Shown here piece by piece: positions 37,555-44,169 of a stretch of 64,000 nt of DNA. Source of the stretch: Microlunatus flavus. Lineage in GTDB: Bacteria > Actinomycetota > Actinomycetes > Propionibacteriales > Propionibacteriaceae. Position 1 is the stretch's first letter; each line of letters begins with the position of its first letter. Where the stretch lies: positions 50,021 to 114,020 of the forward strand of contig NZ_FOFA01000012.1 in assembly GCF_900110855.1 (NCBI RefSeq), read 5' to 3'. A program made the translations under genes and the position numbers. Under the pieces are notes generated by a model. The model ran no database searches. It saw only the letters and a list, made by a program, of their open reading frames with translations, and was not told the origin of the DNA.

Positions 37555-38595
37555 ATGGCCAGGGTGACCCTCAAGACGGTGGCGACCGCGGTCGGCGTCT
37601 CGCCGGCCACGGTCTCCAACGCCTACAACCGCCCCGACCAGCTGTCGGCCGAGCTGCGCGAGCGCATCCTCGCCGTCGCGGCGGAGCTCGGGTTCACGGG
37701 GCCGGACGCCGCGGGCCGGGCGCTGCGGACGGGACGTTCCGGGGCGGTGGGCGTGCTGCTCACCGGCCACCTCTCGTACGCCTTCTCCGACCCGTACGCC
37801 GTCGCGCTGCTCGCCGGGCTGGCCTCGACGGTGGAGCGCACGACCTCGATCGTGCTGCTGCCGCTCCCGCACGACGAGGACGGCGAGCCGGACCTGTCGG
37901 TCGTCCGCTCGGCCAGCATCGACGCGCTCGCCCTGCTCTCCCTCCCGGCCAGCCACCCCGCCGCGGCGCTCGCCCGGGCGCGGGGCATCAGCCTGGTGAC
38001 GACCGACCGCGTGGACGACCCCGACGCCAGCTGGGTCGCGATCGACGACCGGCGCACGGGGACGCTCGTCGGGGAGCACCTGGCCGGGCTGGGCCACACC
38101 GACGTGCTCGTCGTCGCACCCACCGACGAGGGGCCCTCGGCCACCGAGGTGACGCTCGTCGACCCGCCGCGGATCGACTACGCCGACTACAGCGCGCGCC
38201 TCGCCGGCCTGTCCGACGCGCTCGGCGGCCGGATCACGATGGTGACCGCCGGCGTGAACGACTTCGCCTCCGGCCAGCAGGTCGCCGCGTGGCTCCTGGG
38301 CCGCGACGCCCTGCCGACGGCCGTCGTCGGCCTCAGCGACGTCCTCGCCCTCGGGGTGCTCGAGGGCCTGGCCGCGGCCGGGGTCGACGTGCCCGGGTCG
38401 GTGTCGGTGTGCGGGTTCGACGACATCGCGGCGGCCGCACCGCGCGGCCTGACCACGGTCCGCCAGCCGATCACCGAGCGCGGCCGCGAGATCGGTCGGA
38501 TGCTCCTCGACCCGCTCGAACCGCCCCGCCAGGTCCTCATGGACGTCGAGCTCGTCGTCCGCACCAGCTCCGGTCCCGCGCGCTCCGCCCGCTGA
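37555..38595 (+). CDS. LacI family transcriptional regulator
   Basis: The 346-aa protein has the LacI helix-turn-helix (VTLKTVATAVGVSPATVSNAYN) and hinge, then a periplasmic-binding-protein-like sugar domain (GVLLTGHLSYAFSDPYA; CGFDDIAAAAPRGLTTV). It has no obvious sugar gene next to it, so its regulon lies elsewhere. ATG at 37555 follows the sequence ctagagtccgacgg. Confidence 0.93.
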   Translation: MARVTLKTVATAVGVSPATVSNAYNRPDQLSAELRERILAVAAELGFTGPDAAGRALRTGRSGAVGVLLTGHLSYAFSDPYAVALLAGLASTVERTTSIVLLPLPHDEDGEPDLSVVRSASIDALALLSLPASHPAAALARARGISLVTTDRVDDPDASWVAIDDRRTGTLVGEHLAGLGHTDVLVVAPTDEGPSATEVTLVDPPRIDYADYSARLAGLSDALGGRITMVTAGVNDFASGQQVAAWLLGRDALPTAVVGLSDVLALGVLEGLAAAGVDVPGSVSVCGFDDIAAAAPRGLTTVRQPITERGREIGRMLLDPLEPPRQVLMDVELVVRTSSGPARSAR

Positions 38596-38615
38596 CCTCC
38601 CCACCCTCGCCGACC

Positions 38616-38668
38616 GGTAGGTCGCCGGGCGCGACACGCCGGTCACGAGCGCGGCAACCTACCGCTCG
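38616..38668. terminator. Imperfect inverted repeat sharing sequence with the 421-483 element
   Basis: GACCGGTAGGTCGCCGGGCGC (shown as two parts: GACCGGTAGG, TCGCCGGGCGC) faces GCGCGGCAACCTACCGCTCG between the convergent LacI and LON-domain genes. The right half is identical over 20 bases to the right half of the hairpin at 421-483. Confidence 0.55.
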
Positions 38669-38709
38669 CGGGGGCTGGGCGGCTCGTCGGACGCGCGCCG
38701 GGCAGGCGC

Positions 38710-39324
38710 TCAGTCCTCCGCGTCGGGCCAGGGCGCCGAGAACTGCACCGCGGCGTCGCGGGTGAGCTCGATGGTGCGGTTCAGCAGCTCCTCGGCGGAG
38801 GCGGAGCGCAGCAGGGTGAGCCGGTCGAGGTCCCCCAGCGGCGCGACGCCGGCGAGCTGCCAGCAGCGCGGCAGCGGGTCGTCGGCCAGCTCGACGTCGG
38901 GCGACCAGCCCGTCGCGGCGAACTCCGACGCCTGGGCGAGCGTGCTCCGCACGACCCGCTCGGTCTCGGCGAGCAGCGGCAGGAGCGCCTCGTCCCAGAC
39001 CAGGTCGTCCAGCTCGCGGACCTCCGCCCGCGGGTACGGGGTGCCCTCGAGCCAGCCCTCGACCTCGAAGCGCCGCCCGCCCTGGGCGGCGAGGCCGACG
39101 ACGCCGTCCTCGGCCGCCACCTGCAGGATGTCGGCGACGGTGCCCACGCCGAAGCGGTGGTCGCCCCCGCCGACCTCGAAGCCGCGCTCGATGAGCACCA
39201 CCCCGAACCGGGCGTCCTCGGCGGCCACGAGCTCGGAGAGCATCAGCAGGTAGCGCTCCTCGAAGACCCGCAGGTGCAGCGGCATCGCCGGGAGCAGGAC
39301 CGAGCCGAGCGGGAACATCGCCAT
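38710..39324 (-). CDS. LON peptidase substrate-binding domain protein
   Basis: The 204-aa protein consists of a LonB-type N-terminal (PUA-like) domain only: MFPLGSVLLPAMPLHLRVFEERY in part, then RFGVVLIERG and GTVADILQVAAEDG. There is no ATPase or protease domain. Such stand-alone proteins are common; the role is unknown. ATG at 39324 is chosen; a TTG at 39345 and an ATG at 39318 are alternatives. Confidence 0.85.
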   Translation of the reverse strand: MAMFPLGSVLLPAMPLHLRVFEERYLLMLSELVAAEDARFGVVLIERGFEVGGGDHRFGVGTVADILQVAAEDGVVGLAAQGGRRFEVEGWLEGTPYPRAEVRELDDLVWDEALLPLLAETERVVRSTLAQASEFAATGWSPDVELADDPLPRCWQLAGVAPLGDLDRLTLLRSASAEELLNRTIELTRDAAVQFSAPWPDAED

Positions 39325-39410
39325 CGCGACCACGGGTCCACCCAACCAGCCCTCGCACGGCCGCGACGGTGCGGGCCGTCAACCGCTCCCCCGACCTCCG
39401 CCCCTTCTCC

Positions 39411-39470
39411 GCGAAACGCTGACGGACGACGGCCGATCGCGTCGAACCGCTGTCGTCCTTCAGCGTTTCG
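39411..39470 (-). terminator. Inverted repeat downstream of the oxidoreductase gene
   Basis: GCGAAACGCTGACGGACGAC (39411-39430) pairs with GTCGTCCTTCAGCGTTTCG (39452-39470) with one bulge and a 21-base loop. It follows the stop at 39490 on the minus strand and should end that transcript before the LON-domain gene. Confidence 0.65.
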
Positions 39471-39489
39471 TGGGAAGGGTGCCGCTGGC

Positions 39490-40701
39490 TCAGCCCCAGC
39501 CGGGGTCGGCCGGGCCGTCGCCGAAGTCGGGCACGGGCAGCCGTACGCCGTCGGCGTTCGCGGAGTCCCACGCGACGATGCCCGGCAGCGTGAACCGCGC
39601 CGCGCGCCAGGCGTTGACCGGCGGCTGCGTGCCCGTCGTCACCGCGCGGACGAAGTCGTCGGCGAGGAAGTGGTGGCTGCCCTCGTGACCGTTGGGCGCG
39701 CCCTCGAACTCCGCGGGCAGCCGGCTGGTGTCGTGCACCTCGGCCAGCCCGGACTCGAAGCTGTGCCGCAGCGCGGGGTCGAGGCCCTCGAGCACGGTGG
39801 GGTCGATCGCGCGGCCGCCGTGCGTGTAGGTCCGGAACAGCTCGCCGATGTCGGAGATCTCGTCGCGCGTGCTCCAGGAGGCGCCGGTCGAGGTCTGCTC
39901 CATGACGCCGTCGGTCCCGTAGAAGCGGAACCGGGACTCGTGCACCCGCCCCGGGTGTCCGACGCGACGGAACTCATTGGTGCGCATCGTGCCGCCGTCG
40001 GCCAGCCCGAAGAGCGCGGTCATGTTGCTGAACTCGTTGCCCCACAGCGACACCTCGGCGTCGAAGACGCCGTCGCCACGGTCGTCCTTGATGCCGATGC
40101 ACGACACCGAGGTGGCGTGGGTGGGCAGCGCACCGAGCACGCCGCCGACCGCGTGGGTCGGGTAGAGCATGGGCGGGTACGACGCGGTCGCCTTCCAGCC
40201 CTCGCCCCCGCTGAACTGGTACGCGGCGTAGAAGCCGTTGTCCATGTCGTGCACGTAGTCGCCCTCGGAGTAGAAGACGCGCCCGAACGCCCCCTCGGCG
40301 TTCTGCTGCCGCGCCCACACGACGGCGGGGTTGTAGTAGCTGGTCTCGCCCATCATGTAGACGAGCCCGGTCTCCTCCACCTTGCGCACGATCGCCTCGA
40401 TCTCGTCCACCTTCAGCGCCATCGGCACGGCGGAGTAGACGTGCTTGCCGGCGTCGAGCGCCTTCAGCACGAGCTCGGCGTGCGTCCAGCGCTGCGTGAA
40501 CACCGCGACCGCGTCGACGTCGGAGGCGATCAGGGCGTCGGCGTCGGGGTACGACCCGGCGACGCCGTAGCGCTCGACGTGCGAGGCCGCCCGCTCGGGC
40601 ACCAGGTCGGTGACGTAGATGTCCCCCACCCCCGGGTGGCGCTGCCACAGCCCGATGAAGCTCCCCGCGAACTGCCCTGTCCCGATGACGCCGATCTTCA
40701 C
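39490..40701 (-). CDS. Gfo/Idh/MocA family oxidoreductase
   Basis: The 403-aa protein begins VKIGVIGTGQFAGSFIGLW (Rossmann motif) and has the family position EKP as SAVPMALK, without the usual Glu-Lys. Later it has GETSYYNPAVVWARQ and a long substrate domain. A sugar or polyol derivative is the likely substrate. GTG at 40701 is divergent from a LacI gene with a palindromic operator between, so LacI repression of this gene is likely. Confidence 0.85.
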   Translation of the reverse strand: MKIGVIGTGQFAGSFIGLWQRHPGVGDIYVTDLVPERAASHVERYGVAGSYPDADALIASDVDAVAVFTQRWTHAELVLKALDAGKHVYSAVPMALKVDEIEAIVRKVEETGLVYMMGETSYYNPAVVWARQQNAEGAFGRVFYSEGDYVHDMDNGFYAAYQFSGGEGWKATASYPPMLYPTHAVGGVLGALPTHATSVSCIGIKDDRGDGVFDAEVSLWGNEFSNMTALFGLADGGTMRTNEFRRVGHPGRVHESRFRFYGTDGVMEQTSTGASWSTRDEISDIGELFRTYTHGGRAIDPTVLEGLDPALRHSFESGLAEVHDTSRLPAEFEGAPNGHEGSHHFLADDFVRAVTTGTQPPVNAWRAARFTLPGIVAWDSANADGVRLPVPDFGDGPADPGWG

Positions 40702-40757
40702 GCGCCCGTCCTTCCACCCGTGGTCCCCGACGCCGCCGCTGCTGCGCCGGTGCACAA

Positions 40758-40771
40758 TCTAAACGATTAGA
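40758..40771. promoter_or_regulatory. LacI-type operator in a divergent promoter
   Basis: TCTAAACGATTAGA is a near-perfect palindrome with a central CG, the usual form of a LacI/GalR operator. It is strongly AT-rich against the surrounding DNA and lies between the oxidoreductase start (40701, minus) and the LacI gene start (40824, plus). The adjacent LacI protein is the natural binder. Confidence 0.75.
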
Positions 40772-40823
40772 CGCCGACCGCACCTCGCGGGCTGCGTGTC
40801 GTGCCGGACCGAGGCAGGAGAGG

Positions 40824-41855
40824 GTGGGCGCCGTGGCCGCGACGCAGGACCCCGCACGGCGGGCGACCGCCGCGGAGGTCGCGCGCCTCGCCGGGGTGAG
40901 CCCCGCGGTGGTGAGCTACGTCGTCAACGACGGGCCCCGCAAGGTGGCCCCGGCGACCGCCGAGCGGGTGCGCGAGGCCGTGCGCCGGCTCGGCTACCGG
41001 CCCAACCGCGCGGCCCGGGCCCTGCGGCGCGGGACGACCGGGATCGTCGGCCTGGTCATCCCGCGCGTGGCCAACCCGTTCATGGCCGAGCTGTCCGAGG
41101 CGGTGCAGGCCGCCGCCGAGCGCCGCGGGCTCGCCGTGCTCGCCGCCGGCTCCGGCAACGACCTCGGCGTCGAGCGCCGGCTGCTGCAGACCCTGCCGCG
41201 CCACGGCGTCGACGGGCTGGTCGTCGCCACGGTGATGGGCCACCACGACACCGCGCCGCCCGTACGGCCCGACCTGCCGACCGTCTACCTGAACGCCCCC
41301 TTCGCCGTCCCCGGGTGCGCCGCCGTCGGCCCGGACGCGACGCAGGGCGCCCGCCTGGTCGTCGACCACCTCCTCGGGGTGCACGGGCACCGCTCGGTCG
41401 CCCTGGTCACCGGCGAGTCGGGGGCCCGGACCGCGGGGGCGCGCGAGCTCGGGTGGCAGCAGGCCGTCACCGAGCACGGCGCGCGACCCGGCCCCGTCGT
41501 GCGGGTGGCTTGGGACCGGCCCGGCGGCAGCGCCGCGGTGGAGGCGCTGCTCGGCGCCGGGGCGCGGCCGACCGCGGTCTTCGCGACGTCCGACGCGCAG
41601 GCGCTCGGCCTGCTTCACGGCCTGCGCGCGGCGGGCGTGCGGGTGCCGGAGGAGGTCGCCGTCGGCGGGTTCGACGGGGTCGAGGACGGTGCGTACGCCG
41701 CCCCTCCCCTGACCACGGCGCACCAGCCGGTGCTGGCCATGGCCGAGGCCGCCCTCGACGCCCTCGAGCAGCCGGGCGGGCCCGGCGAGGGGCACGCGCT
41801 CTTCGGCCTGGACCTCGTCGTGCGCCAGTCCTGCGGCTGCACGGCGACGACCTGA
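40824..41855 (+). CDS. LacI family transcriptional regulator
   Basis: The 343-aa protein has the LacI helix-turn-helix (TAAEVARLAGVSPAVVSYVV near residue 13), a hinge (RPNRAARALRRG) and a sugar-binding domain ending FDGVEDGAYAAPPLTTAHQP, with a C-terminal Cys pair (SCGCTATT). GTG at 40824 is used; GTG at 40833 is possible. It probably regulates itself and the divergent oxidoreductase gene through the operator at 40758. Confidence 0.92.
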   Translation: MGAVAATQDPARRATAAEVARLAGVSPAVVSYVVNDGPRKVAPATAERVREAVRRLGYRPNRAARALRRGTTGIVGLVIPRVANPFMAELSEAVQAAAERRGLAVLAAGSGNDLGVERRLLQTLPRHGVDGLVVATVMGHHDTAPPVRPDLPTVYLNAPFAVPGCAAVGPDATQGARLVVDHLLGVHGHRSVALVTGESGARTAGARELGWQQAVTEHGARPGPVVRVAWDRPGGSAAVEALLGAGARPTAVFATSDAQALGLLHGLRAAGVRVPEEVAVGGFDGVEDGAYAAPPLTTAHQPVLAMAEAALDALEQPGGPGEGHALFGLDLVVRQSCGCTATT

Positions 41856-41874
41856 GCGGCGCCGACGGGATCGG

Positions 41875-41929
41875 CCGAAGTTCTGCGCGGTTGACCACCC
41901 CTGGGGTGGTCAACCGCACAGAAGTTCGG
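41875..41929 (+). terminator. Strong hairpin after the LacI gene
   Basis: CCGAAGTTCTGCGCGGTTGA... continues to ACCACCCC (41875-41901) and pairs with TGGGGTGGTCAACC... GCACAGAAGTTCGG (41902-41929) over about 26 bases with a single imperfect position and almost no loop. It follows the stop at 41855. It belongs to the same hairpin family as 10411-10461. Confidence 0.7.
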
Positions 41930-41986
41930 CGGACTCGCGCGGCGCCGCTCCCGACCCGGCCGCGGGTGCGCTCCTACGCTGCCGCG

Positions 41987-42850
41987 GTGAGTCCTCACGA
42001 CCGTTACGCCGGCGACGTCCTGAGCGCAGGGTGGAACGCGCCACGCAAGCCCGTGAGCGCGCCGCAGACCCTCGAGCGCGGGCTCGTGGTGGAGGAGCCG
42101 ACGTCCGGCTTCGTCGGGGCCGTGCTGCGCTGGGAGAACGGCCTGGTCGTCCTGGAGGACCGCCGCGGCAAGATCCGCAGCTTTCCCCTCGGCCCGGGCT
42201 TCCTGGTCGAGGGGCGTCCGGTGACGCTCCAGGCCCCCGTGCGCGCCCCCGCCCAGGCCGCACGCCGCACGGCGTCCGGGTCCGTCACGACGCCCGGCGG
42301 CGACAAGGCCAAGGTCGCCCTGCCGAGCCGCATCTACGTCGAGGGCCGTCACGACGCCGAGCTCGTGGAGCGGATCTGGGGCGACGACCTGCGTCACGTC
42401 GGCGTCGTCGTCGAGTACCTCGGCGGCATCGACGACCTCGCGGGCGTGGTGGAGGAGTTCGCGCCGGGTCCGGGCCGCCGGCTCGGCGTGCTGGCCGACC
42501 ACCTCGTGCCCGGCAGCAAGGAGACGCGGATCGCCCAGTCCGTGGAACGGGGCCGGTACGGCGCGTACGTCCGGGTCCTCGGCCACCCCTACGTCGACGT
42601 CTGGCAGGCCGTGAAGCCGGAGCGCGTCGGCCTCAAGCGCTGGCCGGACGTGCCGCGCGACGTGGAGTGGAAGCACGGCATCTGCGAGGTGCTGCGGCTC
42701 CCCCATGCCGACCAGGCCGACATCGCCCGCGCCTGGCAGGCGATCCTCGGCCGCGTCCGCAGCTGGAACGACCTCGAGCGGCCGCTGCTCACCTGCGTGG
42801 AGGAGCTCATCGACTTCGTGACCGCGGACCACGTGCAGACCGACACCTGA
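41987..42850 (+). CDS. DUF3097 domain-containing protein
   Basis: The 287-aa protein matches the actinobacterial DUF3097 family: DRYAGDVLSAGWN at the start, LVVEEPTSGFVGAVLRWENG, and a TOPRIM-like core with IYVEGRHDAELVERIWGDDL and LGVLADHLVPGSKE. A role with nucleic acids is suggested by the TOPRIM-like pattern only. In several actinobacteria it lies next to hrcA; here it is about 13.6 kb away. GTG start at 41987. Confidence 0.88.
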   Translation: MSPHDRYAGDVLSAGWNAPRKPVSAPQTLERGLVVEEPTSGFVGAVLRWENGLVVLEDRRGKIRSFPLGPGFLVEGRPVTLQAPVRAPAQAARRTASGSVTTPGGDKAKVALPSRIYVEGRHDAELVERIWGDDLRHVGVVVEYLGGIDDLAGVVEEFAPGPGRRLGVLADHLVPGSKETRIAQSVERGRYGAYVRVLGHPYVDVWQAVKPERVGLKRWPDVPRDVEWKHGICEVLRLPHADQADIARAWQAILGRVRSWNDLERPLLTCVEELIDFVTADHVQTDT

Positions 42851-42876
42851 GACCAATTCTTGTCGGCTGGGAATGA

Positions 42877-42896
42877 CGCGGGCGCCGTCGCCCGCG
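42877..42896 (+). terminator. Hairpin after the DUF3097 gene
   Basis: CGCGGGCG and CGCCCGCG form a perfect eight-base stem with a CCGT loop, 27 bases after the stop at 42850. Confidence 0.55.
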
Positions 42897-43390
42897 GAAC
42901 TTCCCCACGCCTGCCGCGTCGGACGAGCCGGGCTGCCAGGCTTCTCGCCACCGGCGTGCGCGCCGGTGACGACTCCGTCCCGGGTGCCCCTCCCCGCCCG
43001 GGACGGATCCTCGTGGGCCCGGTCCCGCCGCCGACCGCGGTCGCGCCGGCGGGGCTGGGCACCGCTCGAGGTGCGGCTCCGGGGAGGCTCGACCGGCCGT
43101 CCCACGAGGGACGGGTCGGGCACGAGGTGGGCCAGGCGGGACGGACGCTCGGGGGTTCATCGCGCCCCGCCTGGTCGACACAAGAAAACCGCATCGACCG
43201 GCTATTCGGCAGGACATCGGCTGTCATCTGGCGGTCATGTCCGAAAGAGGACACCAGGCAGGTGGCCTCGGAGGCACACCGGGGCCGGGACGTGCGTCCC
43301 GGCCCCGGCTGGTTGCCCTCGGACCCCCCGACAGCACCGCTTCGCGCATACCCCGCATCGACGGCCTCAAACCGCCAGGCGCGGACGACC
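42897..43390. other. Gene-free stretch with several hairpins
   Basis: No convincing coding frame exists between DUF3097 and the oxidoreductase at 43391; the open frames lack conserved sequence. The stretch contains a perfect hairpin CCGTCCCGGG/CCCGGGACGG (42975-42984 with 42997-43006), an AT-richer segment at about 43175-43250, and the structured segment described at 43222-43306. Confidence 0.6.
43222..43306 (+). ncRNA. Candidate structured small RNA or leader remnant
   Basis: Three hairpins follow one another: TGTCC-gaaaga-GGACA (43238-43253), GTGGCC...GGCAC (43262-43277) and a terminator-like stem GGGGCCGGGACG-tg-CGTCCCGGCCCC (43281-43306). Just before them two 11-base direct repeats start at 43222 and 43233 (around GGTCAT and TGTCAT), resembling a PhoP (PHO) box. 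No T-rich tract follows the last stem. Strand is inferred from the order of elements; expression is unproven. Confidence 0.3.
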
Positions 43391-44041
43391 TCAGGCGGCG
43401 ACGAGCGCCCGCGAACGGTCCGCGGCCGGCCGGGCGACGAGCCGGCGCAGGGCACGGGCGTCCAGGGCCCCGTCGAAGACGGGCGTGCCCAGGGCGAAGG
43501 CGGACCCCCGCGCCAGGGGCCCCGCGTCGACCGCCTGGAAGCCGAGGCTGTCGACGAACGCGGCAACCGTGCGTACGGCGCTCCGGTCGTCACCCGCGAC
43601 CGCCAGCGCTCGCCGCGGCGAGGCGCCGACGAGCGGTTCGTCGTCGAGGTCGTGGTAGCCGACGTGGTTGAGCGCCTTGACCACCCGCGCGCCCGGCAGG
43701 TGGCGCTGCACCCGGGTGCTGCTGGTCCGCGACGCGTCGGCGGCCGACGGGCCGCCGGAGGGCCAGTCGTTCATCGCGTCGACGACGACGTGCCCGGCGA
43801 GGACCGCCGGGTCCAGCTGACGGTGCGCAGCGAGCGGGAGCGCCAGCACGACCAGGTCGGCGCCGTCGACGGCGTCCTCGAGGGTGCGGGCGACGGCCCC
43901 GGGCACCTGCGCGGCGACCCGGGCGCGGAAGGCCGGCGAGTCGTCCCGCCCCGCCAGCCGGACGCGGTGCCCCGCGGCGACGGCACGGCGGGCGAGCGCG
44001 GAACCCAGCTTGCCTGCCCCGACGACGGCGACGACGCTCAC
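43391..44041 (-). CDS. NADPH-dependent F420 reductase-like / NAD(P)-binding protein
   Basis: The 216-aa protein begins VSVVAVVGAGKLGSALARRA, an NADP-binding Rossmann motif, and continues as the coenzyme F420:NADP oxidoreductase-like family (ALPLAAHRQLD, VVDAMNDWPSGG, VVKALNHVGYHDL). It may reduce F420 or an unrelated substrate. GTG at 44041 has AGGAGG seven bases upstream. A perfect six-base-arm palindrome (AGTTGA-tcat-TCAACT) lies 48 bases upstream. Confidence 0.85.
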   Translation of the reverse strand: MSVVAVVGAGKLGSALARRAVAAGHRVRLAGRDDSPAFRARVAAQVPGAVARTLEDAVDGADLVVLALPLAAHRQLDPAVLAGHVVVDAMNDWPSGGPSAADASRTSSTRVQRHLPGARVVKALNHVGYHDLDDEPLVGASPRRALAVAGDDRSAVRTVAAFVDSLGFQAVDAGPLARGSAFALGTPVFDGALDARALRRLVARPAADRSRALVAA

Positions 44042-44088
44042 GTGTCCTCCTGCGGTCTGCCTGCGCACGAGGCCCGGACGGCCCCTGC

Positions 44089-44104
44089 AGTTGATCATTC
44101 AACT
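44089..44104. promoter_or_regulatory. Palindromic operator candidate upstream of the F420 reductase-like gene
   Basis: AGTTGATCATTCAACT consists of perfect six-base arms around TCAT. Its AT content stands out, and its form resembles MarR- or HxlR-type sites. No regulator gene of that type is next to it, so the binder is unknown. Confidence 0.5.
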
Positions 44105-44169
44105 ACATGAGGGACCGGCTTGTTCCCGCGGGGCCGGCCGGAGCACACGGGTCCGCGGCGCGGCGGGTT

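Noticed and set aside
42851..43390. A decayed protein gene in the gap after DUF3097
   Set aside because: Translations of all frames show no domain motif, so I describe only hairpins and a possible RNA.
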